Shown: positions 35,581-49,452, counted from the stretch's first letter. The stretch: 64,000 nt of DNA from Amoebidium appalachense (GCA_963693365.1 CAVNZM010000013.1:8742001-8806000); one strand, 5' to 3'. Made by a program: numbers and translations. Notes: generated by a model from the sequence alone, not told the origin.

Positions 35581-36915
35581 GAGTAGAGGAGACTCGAGAG
35601 GTTCAAAGAAAGTGGTTTGAGATCTCGGTAACATCCGTGTCCTGCTGCTTTATATACCTGCGCGGATGCCAGTCCGCGAATATATCGTCCAATAGGATTA
35701 CAGATAGTCTCTCAGTCAGGATAGATCGGGATTATGTACTTAGCCAATAGGAAGACAGTTATTTTTCCCGGCTAGCGTATGCGGCCCCAGACGGTCCCCA
35801 AGTACGCGGGGGCGGGATAGGCGGGAACAGGCTAAGTACGTGACTGGGAAGAGCAGGAATAAACAGATAGACTATTCTATCATAACAATAACTCGATGTT
35901 TTCTATTTTGAAGACAATATCAATAAAGTCATTATAAAAAAAGGATCACATCTTACCCAATTTTTTATTAGGCTACTCTGCACACTACTAGCGATCAAAC
36001 CCCTCTCTAGTCTAGGGTGTGCTGATTATCCAGTCATGATTAGCTTTCTCGTCAGCCAATCAAAGCACGGACGTCCGACACTCAGATATCCCCCTACACC
36101 CCAACAAACGGGGGTTGTCACTCAAAGGCAACTACTCATAAAGTATGAGGAGCGCGATACGCTGACAGTATACTTGTCTGATAAGGTGCAGACAATGCAC
36201 AGAAATGGAACAACACCGTTTTACCACTGCTTTTTGATGCCATGGATATTTAAAATGCAATGACTTATACCCACACGTGTACGTAAGCATGTGAACATAT
36301 GAGTCTATAGGCATCATCGACCGACGTATACGTACGCCTCGATATATGTGTGCACATGCTTACTGTTAGCTCGCAAACCATTGAAGTGATGCAGTGTGCA
36401 AAACGAACAAAAGCCCTGCTATATAGAGCGGATATTGCTATAAGTTGCCTTGGTGCCCCTGAGCTAGAGACTTGTAATTGGTAACAGCTACTCGGAGTCT
36501 GGTCCCATGGGACCAGCCTACTCCACGGGGCAAGTAAAAGCCCCGGCAGCACAGTAGTTTTGGGGATCCCACGTAGTGCAACGATTTGCTTTTCCGGCTG
36601 GCCACAAACTTACTACAAATAGCTGAACAGCGAACTGAACAGAACTTTGTCTTTAGATAGTATATGCACACGCCGCCGCCACAGAAGTGACTGACTCTGC
36701 AGCTGAGTGCATATAGTTTACAGTCGACACAGAACACTCAGAAGCCCTTTTACTAGTACAGACAACGAGCCTAATATAGTCATGTATCTTTTTAGCCTCA
36801 AGGACATCGCTGAAGTTATTGGAACACGAGAGCTTTTTTCTACGGCTCCAGTCTCACTGTGGTTCTGACGAAGTTTGCCTTGCCAGTGGGCTGTGCAGGA
36901 AGAAATCTCACAAGA

Positions 36916-36980
36916 CAGACTGGGCGGGAGTCCAACCCAAATATAGTACTATCTGGCCACCCCACTCTGACTAGGTCTGG
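36916..36980 (-). tRNA. tRNA-like sequence with near-consensus A and B boxes (likely SINE or pseudogene)
   Basis: On the minus strand the segment begins CAGACC and contains TAGTCAGAGTGG (close to the pol III A box) and GGTTGGACTCC (B box GGTTCGANTCC with one change), ending AGTCTG. CAGAC/GTCTG could pair as a shortened acceptor stem. The anticodon arm has an oversized loop. It may be a tRNA-derived element rather than a working tRNA. Confidence 0.3.
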
Positions 36981-37050
36981 CGGGGAACACCATCGGGATG
37001 ACGACCACGGGAGAGGAGGAGCAGCATGTGTATGTTCACACTCTTTCTGC

Positions 37051-37082
<32 letters not shown>

Positions 37083-37953
37083 ATATGGCCATATGCCCCC
37101 CCCCCACACACACACCCCACCCCACCCCCCCCTCTCCGGCTGGTCCCCTCCTTCCCATTTCACTTACTCAGCCGTATCCACACCCCTCACCCCGCCCCTT
37201 TATTCTCACTAAGCTCCTGTGCAGACATTGCTAGATCCCTTGATCGGTATAGTGTATGCCACTTAGGGTGAAACAGGACAAAACGTGTTCTCATCTGAGC
37301 ACGCAATGTAGAAACGGCAAGTGCTTTTGCTTTTCCAACATAGAAATTTTTTGTAAACTGTGTGTGCATCTGAGCGTGCCGTTCAAAGGGTGTGCACATC
37401 GCTGAACACCTGCCCATCAAGGTCTTGCCTGTGTCGGCATGCACACTTTTTGTAGTGTGTCCATCAGCATGCTTGCACCTTGTGGGGCAGTGGGTATCAG
37501 TGTTGGGTGCACGTGGCTTTGAAGCTGCAGTGTTTTTGGGCCGAGCCACCCCCACACGGCGTGGTGTGCTACCTTGGCTGTGTGTGTCTGTGTGTGACCC
37601 GTGAGGTTGTGTGTACACTACCGTTGCAAGATGTGTCCAGATCTGTTGCCTCAGTAAGATCTAGCTAGTGATTGTGCTCTTTGGTTGCATCACTGACTCA
37701 CAACGCGAGGCCCGCACCATGCTACCTGTATGTGTGCACCATGGCACGTATGTGTCCGTGTGTCCACGTCGTTCGGTGGCACACACACCCACAAGCACAT
37801 AATCCTTTTGGGGAACAAGGAGAGGGCCAGATACATAAAACCAATAAATGGTAGAGGAGACTAAGTGGGCACGGAATACGCATAAAGAGCTTCACAAAAG
37901 GCGAAATGTAACTTAACTTGACACACACACACTTGCACACACGCAGTTGCACG

Positions 37954-38340
<387 letters not shown>

Positions 38341-38341
38341 G

Positions 38342-39098
38342 GCTCAGCTACTTTGAGCAGTACAAGCTGAGCCACCCACAATGGTACTACCAAAAACCTG
38401 AAAATGCAGGCTTCATCGAGTAATGCCCCCCCCCCCTCCCCCCCCCCCCCTCCCCCCCCTTCCCCTCCCCCCCCCCCCCCCCCCCCATCCCCCCCCTCAC
38501 CCTCTACATCTCGGTTCTTTAGGTTGCTGGATGGTTTTTTTATTTTCGCATCTCATTTTTTCAGAAAGGCACGGTAGCGGGCAATATCAGATGTATGTTG
38601 AAGTGTACATTTTAGTTCCTCTGTTGCATGAAGATAAAACGCGAGAGGAAGTTTATACACACGGAAGCGAGAGGTGGGCCGTGTGGGGCCACACAAGCCA
38701 CTGCTGTGGATATATCACCATGCAAGAAACTTTAAGGATGGTGCCCATATATCCATGCAAGACACCTTTACGGACATTTAACACAAAAACATGCCAGCAT
38801 ACACACTAATTGACGCACACATTCACACCCGCACACACAGGAAATGGTTTTGGCGACCGTACCACAACACGCGGTTCTATCTGCGGCGTGTTGGGGACAA
38901 CTTTGGGTGGCGGTTTCTTTCCCTGCTGGTGTCAGCGTACTTTGGGATCAAGGGCTACCTCTACACCATGCTGGCATACAGCCAGTACCCCTACTTCGTG
39001 CAGCTCATGAGGGTGCGGTGCACATGTGTGAGCATGCCGAGTGTTGTGTGCGCTTTTATGCATGACAAAACATGCGGGGCCTGACCTGCACCTTTTCT

Positions 39099-39146
<48 letters not shown>

Positions 39147-40462
39147 AAAAGGAAGATGAGCGGAGAAATAGATTCATGGGACGACAAGGGACAGGAATAG
39201 ATCAAAACCTTGGGCCAAACGGTGTTAAAAAAAAAAAGGAGGGGAGAAGGGGGAAAGGGAATATATCCCTGGTGCCCCCGCAATGGTGTTGATGTTGTTG
39301 TATGATGTTTGTTTGCTCCCTCTTTTTTATCTCAGAGTCCCCCACCCTCCTCTCCCTCTGTCTTGGTCCAGGGTTTGCATAATTGATGAACCCTGTGGAA
39401 TCATTAGTTCACCTACCCACTCGTCAGTGCCCTTTCTGTCCCCTTACGATTTAATTTTGATTTTTAGTTTATATTTTAATTTTGCAGGTGGACGGCAAGA
39501 CGTCGCAGCTGTACGGCACTGTGGCCACGACGCCCTGGTCCATGAAGGCCTTCATGGGTGTTCTCTCAGATACCGTGCCCATAGCAGGTATTGCCTTATT
39601 TGGCACATACATTTTAACATCATCATCTAATTGGTGGACTCATTGTCTGGTGATATATGCTGGGCCATTGCAGCTGGTTTGGATAAATGAGGGAGGAAGA
39701 ATAAGATGTGCATAGCCGACTGTGTTCATGGGTGTGATAGATAACAGTGGGACGAGGGTATGTTCTAGCACAAGGCTGTGTGCACGTGCATAGCCACAAG
39801 GGCTCTGTGCACACTCCTTATCAAGTCTCCGTGTCCTCCATTTCTTCTCACTAACCCTCACCCTCCCCCCCCCCCCTGCAGGCTACAACAAGCGCTGGTG
39901 GCTCATCATTTTTGCCTTTTTAGGCTCCACCAGCTACCTTGTTCTGGGCCGTAAGTCTTTCAGACCCCCCCATCTGATTGGTTCAATGAGTGTTGAATGC
40001 AGAGCTCTGATTGGCCAGTGCAAAGAGGCTAACGTGATTTTTACCCAGCAGCAGTGCTAATTTCAAAATCGTGCTCGTATGATTTTCACCAGATGGCATT
40101 TGTTAATTTATAAGGCACACTAACGTGGTTTTCACCCAATGGCAGTTGTCGATTTCCCGCCCGAGCTAGCGGCCCTTGTGTCTGTGATGTACTTTGTGGG
40201 CAACTTCGAGGTGGCCCTGGTGGATCTGCTGGTAGAGGGCAAGTATGCGGAACTGATGGTCAAGGTGCGTACTGATTGGCTGGGCCTGGTCTGATTACCA
40301 AATATGGGCATGTAGGGTTTGAAGCCAGATAGCAGGGTTGTGTATCCAGGATGTTCTGTATGTGTTTGGGAGAGGGGGGAGGGGGAGAGGGGTGGGGTGA
40401 GGATCTTTGCATGGGCAGGCAGGTGTGTTTGTGAAGTGTTTGGTGCATGTGTGTGTGTGTGA

Positions 40463-40528
<66 letters not shown>

Positions 40529-40552
40529 AGTGAGTGTGTGTGTGTGTGTGTG

Positions 40553-40583
<31 letters not shown>

Positions 40584-41126
40584 ACGTGTCCGCGCATACG
40601 CATGTGCACTTGCCGTGCATGCACTATTTATGTGTGTGTGCAAACTACTCTTATTTCCCTTCGCCCACATCCAAACACTCAGAATTTGCCTTTCCCCCAT
40701 CACAAAGCGTCACGCCACATCACCTACGAGATGTGTTGCACCCCTCCCTCCCCTTGTGACCCCTAACCAAACCTACCCCCCCCCCCCCCCCCTTCCCCCT
40801 ATGACCCCTAAACAATCCCCCCCCCCCCCCCCCAACACACACCCACCCACCTACCCTATGACCCTAACCAACCCCCCTCCCCTCCCCCCGTGACTCACCA
40901 CGCACGGCATGCAGCACCCCGAGACCAGCAGTGACGTAGTGTCGTGGGTGTGGATGAACTACTTTGTGGGCGGGCTGCTGGCCACCTGGGTGGTGGGCCC
41001 ACTGGGCGATGAGTTCAAGGCCACGGGCAACGAGTGGTATGTAGATGTTCCTTCCACTGCAGGCACATGGTGTCAGATACACGTAGGCACACGCACACAC
41101 ACAGACACGCACACACACATGCACAC

Positions 41127-41159
<33 letters not shown>

Positions 41160-42354
41160 TGCACGCACACACACACACACAAAGTTACATATACACTAGA
41201 GCTAGTACATACATCCACATATACTAGAACAAGCACAGTACGAGCACATGCGCATATATCGGAACTAATAACATGCACACACATACAAGGTTACCTTCAC
41301 CTCACCCATTCACCCACATGCACTCCTCTCGTCTCTCACAGGTACCTCAAGGGCATGTTTCTGGCCTCCCTCCCCATCTCAGGTAACATCCCCCCCCCCC
41401 CCCCCTAGTTTGTGTACATGCAATCTGTATTGTGTTGTCCATCGTGAGAGTGTAGTTCGTTCTCTGTAAAGCATTCTAGATTCCCTCCCCCCGTGAATAG
41501 GTCGAAACTCGGGTACTGTGGATGACGTGGCCCCCCCCTGAGGATGGGCTCTGCTTACTATGCATACTCTTTATGTATGGCTTGCATCCTGCATCGTGTT
41601 AGCCGTTTGTTCTTGTGTACTTCGTACCTTTTGACGCATTCAACCCCCCCCCCCCCCCCCCCCCCCCTCCCCTAGGCACACACACACATACACACCCCAC
41701 CCACCGACCCACCGTTCCTCTGGCCCATGTTGCTGCATACCTGCATCAAGACGACACAGCAACAGCCAAGTTGTTACCAGCTTTCGAAAACCACGACAGC
41801 AATGAGCGTTCAAATCAGTGCACAAGTACTGTCAGCGGGTATAGCTGTGATTGGTTCTATGGCCTGCACTAGTTTGGGCATGACGAGTACCGTATGCCAA
41901 ATCAACCCCAACAACCTGGGTTATTTATCGGTTCCCGTAACCAACACTACAGACAAAAGGAGAACCGGCGATTCCATATACCAAAATGATGCCAGCCCCA
42001 CGGCCAAGCCAGAGCAAACACAAACACACGTCTCCATCCTGCCTACCCAATCAGAAACACTCTAGCGCTCCCCTTAAATATCTGGCCCCATCCCACCTGC
42101 CCAATCAAAAACCTTTTGGTCTCCCCCCTACATATCTGTTCCTACCGTGCCCGCCCAATCAGAAACCCTCTAGCGTGAAATTTCGGTGTCCTATTGGTGA
42201 ACACAAGTTCCTTCACCACATAAGTTCCTCCACCTGCGCTCCTCTACATCACTGACACAACCAAACCCCCCTCCCCCCTCCCCCCCCCTCTCCTCCCCCC
42301 CCCCCCCCCCCCCCCCCCCCCCCAGTCGATCGACACAACGTTTCTTAGCCATAC

Positions 42355-42444
<90 letters not shown>

Positions 42445-42851
42445 GCGCACAGTCCAAATCGTGATCCCCATCATGCTCAACTGGCTTGGTGAGGACCCTC
42501 TACCCCCCCACCAGCGGGGTTTCCAGCGGGAGAAATGGGAGCGGCACCGCAACATCTTCACGCTGGCTCTGATCATGGGGGTGGGGGCACTGGGGGTGGC
42601 GGTGGTCAGCCTGATGAATGATGAGTGGTGGAGTGCGGACCTGTATGCACGCAGTGTCTACCTGGGCGAGATGCCAAGTATGCTGCATGCACCCTCCCAC
42701 CTAGTTGGCATAGAGCGCCCACAATGGTGATCTGTGTAGTGCTGGACGGAGGGGGGAGGGGGGGGGATTACACAACTGATGGATATAGCTTGATATTGAT
42801 GGTGGGCCGAGGCTTGTACGACAGCCTGACAGCCACAAACGAAAATGTGCT

Positions 42852-42885
<34 letters not shown>

Positions 42886-43014
42886 TGTTTGTGTTGGGGG
42901 GGGGGATGCGGGTAGGGGAAGAGGGGGAGGGGAGGGAGAGGGGGGAAAGGGGGGGGGGGGGGGGGGGGGGGGGGATGTTGGCATACTGATCTCCCTTCTC
43001 CCCCCCTCCCCCCT

Positions 43015-43053
<39 letters not shown>

Positions 43054-45614
43054 AAAAAAAAAAAAAAAACACCACCATCACCCCCACTTGTGCACTTGTT
43101 AACCCGCCGCATCTGCTTGAGCCTGTCTGCCATTTTGCTTGCTCCTGTGGTGACTCTCCTTGCAGTTCTTGTGTATGCGGTGGTCATCTCTCTGGTGGTT
43201 GTGCTCTCATCCTTCTACCTGCTTCCACCCTCTGTGGCCCGGGCCAACACGTATCTGTTTGTCAGCATGGCCACGTACATCCAGATCAACGGCGTCATGG
43301 ACATCTTTTACATGGCTGGTATGCCAGGCACCAACCCGTTTCCCCCCCCCCCCCCCCTCCCCCCTCCACCCCCTCCACCCCCTCCCCACCCCCCCAACCC
43401 CGTCTCCCCCCCCAGCCCCCCTTCCGCCCCACAACAGGCACATGCTTGCACACATGTCAGATACTTTACTCTTTGACGCATTACATGTGTGCACAAGGAA
43501 CCCCTTCTAAGTGCATTGCACTTCTTGCTTATCTTTAAACACACATAGAAGGGCTTCCAAAGGGTCATTCACGGGATAAAAACACACGTGCACTGACATG
43601 GAATGGCCTTACGTAAACAAACCCAAACCTGCAAGGCTGTGTGCACGACACTGTCTTTTCAGGGGCATGTTGGCAGCCTAAAGCCCAGGGACTGTTCGTT
43701 CTTACGGTAATTTTGGCTCCGAAATGTGTTGCAGGACCCGGCTGTGTGCCCGATGGCCCCCATTTTTCGCAAAAATACTACACCACTGTGTCGGGCACCA
43801 TCCAGAGCATCACGGGGTTCATTGGTGTGGCCCTGTTCCAGGTGGGTGCACGTGTGTGTCTGTATGCCTGTGTGCACGTGTGTGTCTGTGCCTGTGTGCA
43901 CGTATGTGTCTGTATGCCTGTGTGCACTTGTGTCTGTATGCCTGTGTGCACGTGTGTGTCTGTATGCCTGTGTGCACGTGTGTGTCTGTGCCTGTGTGCA
44001 CGTGTGTCTGTATGCCTGTGTGCACGTGTGTCTGTATGCCTGTGTGCACGTGTGTGTCTGTGCCTGTGTGCACGCGTGTGTCTGTATGCCTGTGTGCACG
44101 TGTGTCTGTGCCTGTGTGCACGTGTGTCTGTGCCTGTGTGCACGTGTGTCTGTGCACGTGTGTGTCTGTGCCTGCGTGCACGTGTGTGTCTGTATGCCTG
44201 TGTGCACGTGTGTCTGTGCCTGTGTGCACGTGTGTGTCTGTATGCCTGTGTGCACGTGTGTGTCTGTATGCCTGTGTGCACGTGTGTCTGTATGCCTGTG
44301 TGCACGTGTGTCTTTGCCTGTGTGCACCTGTGTGTCTGTATGCCTGTGTGCACGTGTGTGTCTGTGCCTGTGTGCACGTGTGTCTGTGCCTGTGTGCACG
44401 TGTGTCTGTGTGTTTGTATGTCTGTGTCCACGTGTGTGTCTGGGCCTGTTAACACGTGTGTCTGTGCCTGTGTGTGCCCTCCTCCTGCGTGGGGCTATGG
44501 TGTGTGTGCATGTGTATGTGTGTGGGTGTGTGTGTTTGGCAGGTGTGGCAGGTGCACCCTTGCACCACCTTACTGCACCCACCTTATTTGTTCAACTTCC
44601 CCCCCCCCCCCCTCCCCCCCCCTCGGTGACTAAAATGTGTCGAGTATTTCGTGCTCTAAGGTGTCTCCCATACCAGTCGTGGATGTCCGAGTGGGAGTTT
44701 CGGCCGTGCTTCTGGGTCAGCACACTGCTGCAGGCCATTGCAGGGCTGTTTGACATAGTTATGGTCAAGCGATGGAACATAGCTGCGGGCCTGGGTGACA
44801 AGGTCACTTACATGTTCGGTAGGCTCCCGGTCTTTAACTATAACTTACATGTTCGATAGGCCCCCCAGTCTGTGACTATTACATACATGTATACATGTTC
44901 GGCATGCTCTTCCCCCCCCCCCCCCCCTCCCCCCCCCCCCCCCCCCCCCCCCCCCCCGCCCACCCGCCCCCTGCGCGTTTAACGGTAACACATCACATAC
45001 ATTTACGGTACGTTTTACGTTTTAAAATAGCAACTACCGTAACGGTTTGCGTGTCCTTTGCATCGTTAACAGGATTAACTGCATGTTGTTCTCCCCTCGC
45101 TTTCATATGGTCACCTTTGGTATGTCCTCCCCTGCGTATCATGTCTGCGCTGCATGAAGAAATGGTTGGGATACAATGGTTGGCACTTGAAGGGTGATCC
45201 AGAAGTCTCTACGGCTAAGAGCACACAAAGCACATTTGTTCTCCTGCACCCACATTGACGCTGTGCAATAACCCCTAGGCTACAACATCATCTACAACGT
45301 GGTCAGCATGCTCAACTTCATGCCCGGGGTCGTGCTGATCTCAAAGCTGTGCCCACGGGGCATGGAGTCCACCCTCTATGCCCTGCTGGCTGGCTTCAGC
45401 AACTTTGGCCAGGTGAGGGGGGGTGGATGGAGGGGGTCGGGAAGGGTGGTGTGTGTGCGTGTGTGTGTGTGTGTGGATAGATAGTTGGTGTAAGGAATGG
45501 GAAACTAGAGGAGACATGTGGTAAGTGGGTGTGGGGTGAGCATGTGGGTGCCAGGCCCTCAGTACCAGTGTGCATGGGTGTGGTCATAGCGGGTGCACGT
45601 GCAGTGGATGCGCA

Positions 45615-45704
<90 letters not shown>

Positions 45705-46101
45705 CGCGCGCGGACGTGCGTGTGTGCGTGTGTGCGGGTGTGCGTGCATGCGTGTGTGCGTCGCGTGCATGCGTTCTTGAGTGTGTGTGTGTGTGTGTAT
45801 CTGTGTGTGTGTTTGTGTGTGTGTTGCTCTTCCCTTATCACTCTCCTTGTGTGCGTGTATTTTTCTGTCCCCGAGAACTCACCCACCCACCCCCCAGGTT
45901 GTTGCGCGCAGCATCGGGGTGTACCTGATCAGCGCATTTGGTGTTGTGATGGTGGACGAGGGGCCCTGTGAGTACGGCAACCTGGCGCTGCTGATTGCTC
46001 TGGGCCACATTGTGCTGCCCGTGCTTGTGGCCCTGCCTGCCACCTTTGTGCTCATTCCAAAGGTACATCCCCCCCCCCCCTCCCCTTCTCTCCCCCTCCT
46101 C

Positions 46102-46132
<31 letters not shown>

Positions 46133-46622
46133 ACCCACCCACCAAATGTTGTCCGTGTTGGTTGGCTGATGTAAAGGCTCCACACATGACGGGGTACAAA
46201 GAACCACAACGAACTAGGAATACGAACACATACACAGAGTCATTAGACATGTGGGGCTCAGCTCTTTGTTTGAGGTCGAGGTTGGTGGTGGTGGTGTGGT
46301 GGTGGTGGTGGTGGTGGGTGTGGGGGGGGAGGGGGGAAGGGGGGCAGAGGGGGGGGGGGGGGGGGGGGGGGGGGGCTTGCTGGACCGGAAGACCACGTAA
46401 CTTGTATAAACTAAGTGGGCCACAATCGGCGAGAGACAAAAGTGGCCTCTATGGGCAAACATGTGTGGCAACACGTGGTTGGGCGGCAGCTAACGCAACA
46501 CACCCAACCACACATGCTCATTCCCCACAACCATGTCCACGTGCACGCGCACACGCCATAGCAACACACTCACCATATACCAATTCCCGCCCACTCGCCT
46601 CCCTCCCCCCTCCCCCTCCTCA

Positions 46623-46659
<37 letters not shown>

Positions 46660-46817
46660 GCGCGCGCATGCACGCACACGCATACACGAACACACACGCA
46701 CACATTAACCCACCCATCACCCACCCACACACACACACACACACGTCAGCCCACCCACCCACACACACATAAACGCTCACCCACCCAACCACCCACCAAC
46801 CAACACACACGCACACA

Positions 46818-46886
<69 letters not shown>

Positions 46887-47326
46887 CCACGCACGCACGC
46901 ACGCACGCACGCACACACGCACGCACATACACACACACACACAATCTAACCCCCCCTGTCTCCCCCCCCCCCCCCCCCTCCCCCCTCCTCCCCCCTTACC
47001 CCGCACGCATGCACACATGCGCACAAATACTCAGTAACCCACGGTCACACACACACACACACACCCACATACCCTCACAACCACACTGGCACCCACATTC
47101 ACAAAAACATGCCCACACACCCACAAACATACACACCCGCACAAACGAACAAACACTCGCACAGGCGCGGCTCACGGACCCGGTAGGCAACGACTTCCAC
47201 ATACAGTTCCAAAGAGACGAGTCAGACATTCCTGAGGGAGGAGTGCATATCACAGACCACGTGGCAACCACAAGCAATGGCCACGGCACAAAGAAGGATG
47301 CGGAAGGCTCCAAACGGCGACTGTGA
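38342..47326 (+). CDS. BT1-family (folate/biopterin-type) membrane transporter, first exon not found
   Basis: Fourteen phase-consistent exons: 38342-38419, 38841-39012, 39488-39587, 39882-39950, 40146-40264, 40915-41036, 41342-41382, 42453-42677, 43166-43318, 43735-43841, 44677-44818, 45279-45412, 45898-46062, 47165-47326 (TGA 47324-47326). About 595 residues are visible. No Met begins the first exon and a CA tract precedes its acceptor, so the 5' exon is upstream. Family marks: [33 protein letters not shown], a loop with [24 protein letters not shown], and [20 protein letters not shown], which match the Pfam BT1 pattern. Hydrophobic segments in most exons suit about 12 transmembrane helices, with a hydrophilic C-terminal tail. 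Known members carry folates or pterins in trypanosomatids, apicomplexans, plants and cyanobacteria; the substrate here is not deducible. Confidence 0.85.
40467..40575. repeat. (TG)n microsatellite in transporter intron
   Basis: TG dinucleotides with GAGTG interruptions in the intron 40265-40914; C-runs follow toward the acceptor (about 40778-40833). Confidence 0.92.
41496..41643 (+). repeat. Dispersed repeat family copy, C-tailed
   Basis: About 148 bp nearly identical (a handful of differences) to 59897-60047, from GAATAGGTCGAAACTCGGG to TTGACGCATTCAA, and followed at once by a C-run. It lies inside the transporter intron 41383-42452. Confidence 0.85.
42035..42190. repeat. Three-unit degenerate minisatellite containing CCCAATCA
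   Basis: Units of roughly 55-62 bp begin CC(T/G)(A/C)CCAATCAGAAA or CCCAATCAAAAAC and continue with CTCTAGCG or TTTTGGTC. They lie inside the transporter intron 41383-42452. Each copy carries a CCAAT core. Confidence 0.7.
42358..42450. repeat. (CA)n(CG)n running into a splice acceptor
   Basis: CA dinucleotides (42358-42430) become pure CG alternation (42431-42448) and end CACAG at the acceptor of exon 42453. Confidence 0.95.
43015..43069. repeat. Composite poly(C)-poly(A) tract
   Basis: About 29 C (43015-43043) followed directly by 26 A (43044-43069), inside the transporter intron 42678-43165. Confidence 0.95.
43848..44475. repeat. ~24-bp tandem minisatellite, about 27 units
   Basis: Units of type TGTGTCTGTATGCCTGTG followed by TGCACG, with shorter variants lacking TA or one TG, fill the intron after the donor at 43842. 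All six frames stay open over hundreds of bases, producing long spurious Cys/Val- and His/Thr-rich ORFs. Almost every unit carries GTGCACGTG. Confidence 0.95.
45617..45712. repeat. (TG)n(CG)n microsatellite
   Basis: TG dinucleotides to about 45695, then CG alternation to about 45712, inside the transporter intron 45413-45897. Confidence 0.94.
46819..46915. repeat. (CA)n followed by (CACG)n
   Basis: CA dinucleotides, then a short CACG tetranucleotide array, on the acceptor side of the transporter intron 46063-47164. The same intron has GTG/G-runs in its middle (46280-46375). Confidence 0.93.
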
Positions 47327-48511
47327 TTTGTAGCCAGTCAGAGCCATCCTTTGAGATGCAGCAAACAAGACCGATGCATGCATTGCTTGCACTTTATGAA
47401 TGAATGCCTGTAAGGGTTGATGGAAAATGCGGCCGCAGCCCCGAGCCTTATGTATGCCATGGATGACGGTGGCCCCACAACTGCCCAAGGCTCATGAGCA
47501 CCTTGCACATCTATTTAGTTATTTTGATTTGTTAGTGTTAAGTGCAGTGTTATTCTGGTTTTTTTAGTATCGAGCCCAGATTAGTGATGTTTTGTAGCGC
47601 GCGCAACCCAGGCCTGTGGCCACAACCCACCAGTGGTTTGCAATGCACATATAGCTTGCATGCAGCGCCCACCGGCGGTTATCATATTAAGTACTAGACG
47701 GTCAGCTGCCTGCCATATATGGTGGTAACTGTTGCGGGATCTGATTGGTGTGTAGTTTTTCAATAACAAAGATTTTGCAGCTTGCAAAAGATCTTGCAGC
47801 CGCTGTCTTCAACTTCGCCAGAGGCATCACGGGCTACGATGTGCCCATGGCCATGCATCATATGTATGCATATGTGAAACGTGGTCCGATTCAAGTGATG
47901 GCTAATATTCGAATACCACCCCCCTGTGGGCAAAAGGACCCGAATGGTAAAACGTTAGACCCGTGGCACCTGCCGGTCTACCCTTTGCTAGTAGCTTATG
48001 ACTCTCGAACAACATTTAGGTATGGGCCTACTCTGCTAATCGAAAATATTTCGTTTATCTATTGGCCCCCCCCCCCCTTGTCCCCCAATTCGCAGCCTCA
48101 TGGCCACCCCTTTAGATTTCCGACATAGGGGTATGCCGAATTTAAAGCCAAACGTACAGCTTATTACGAATCCCCACCAATAAGCCTTAGAACATAGTAA
48201 CGGCCAAATCAGGTTATTGACAGTCATTCACCACGTCCAGATTTGGGGATGTTCTTATTGGTGGGCGGCCAGAGCTGTTGCCCCCCCCCCCCCCCCCCCC
48301 CCCTCCCCCCCCCCCCCCCCCCCCACACACACAAAAAACAAAAAAAACAAAAAAAAAAAACACCTGAGGACGACAATATAACATGACAGAGCCTTTTCAA
48401 ACTTTCGAAGAACATGCACTGCAGGGGGTCCTTATTAGCGGACGGTATAGATTATCGTGCAATATTGAATTCTTTTCAATTCCAAAGCTTCCCTTGAGAA
48501 ACTTGAGAATT

Positions 48512-48590
<79 letters not shown>
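48512..48590. repeat. (CA)n microsatellite
   Basis: Pure CA dinucleotides in intergenic DNA. Confidence 0.95.
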
Positions 48591-48591
<1 letters not shown>

Positions 48592-49452
48592 CCTTTGGAT
48601 GACCTGCTTCAACACACCCTTAGTACACCAGGCCACTAGAAGATCATCTTAATTCTCATAACGTACGCACATGCCTTTGACCCCGGCTAAGTTAATACTC
48701 AAAATTTCAAGCAATAAGCCTGTCTCCGCTTTGCCTGCATGGTATGCAGCACATACATTAATGATATCGGATATCGATGTATAAATCTTGGCCAAATGAC
48801 TAGAAAGAGAAAGAATGGTTAAAGTAAGTACTAGATTTAGCCCACCCGTGTATGTACATATGCTACGCCAAGCCGGCCAACTGTGCCTTCGAATTCATTC
48901 GTTGGTCTTGCTGCCCCCTGCCTGCCCACACACCTGTCCATGTGTGGTCATTGAAATAGACGTGTCACGGGCCAGTCTTGTAATCAGCACACATGCTGCA
49001 TGCCGTTATCCCATCCACACGTGTGTTGGGAATGGACATGACAAGCACTTCGTACTGCGCGTGCACAGGGAAGACTTAGTGTACGACAGCACCGTAGCAA
49101 CGCAAGTGGCTCTAAAAGGATATACATAGATATCGCTAGCCAGTTCGATCCTCTGCTCCTCCTCTCCGGGGAGACCGGGGGGAGGGGGAGGGGGGGGGGG
49201 GGAGGGGGAGGGGGGAGAGGTGACTGTGTTACAGGGTACAAAGTACATAGCCACAAGGGGCAGCAACACCGCAGATTTTGCGAAGCATACGGAGTATGCG
49301 CCATAAGCTTAGCAGAGCCCATCCTCAGGGGCAGGTAAGCCTCTCAAGAGCCCCCCCCCCCCCTCCCTTCTCCCCCCCCCCCCCCCCCCCCCTCCCCCCC
49401 CCCCCTTCCCCCCCCGGCGCCGGGCCTCCCCGGGGGCCTCTGCGTGTGTGTG

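Larger units (their letters stand above)
34910..37950. other. Gene-poor interval, unique sequence
   Basis: About 3 kb of ordinary-complexity DNA with CCAAT/ATTGG motifs (near 35091, 35688, 35742, 36055) and one C-run (37052-37081). It must hold the missing first exon(s) and promoter of the downstream transporter gene if those are in the window, but no candidate exon with a convincing signal and phase was found. Confidence 0.45.

Noticed and set aside
47745-48128. 127-codon non-repetitive ORF
   Set aside because: No recognisable domain, no splice or polyadenylation context, and a tail running into a C-rich stretch; not enough to call a gene.
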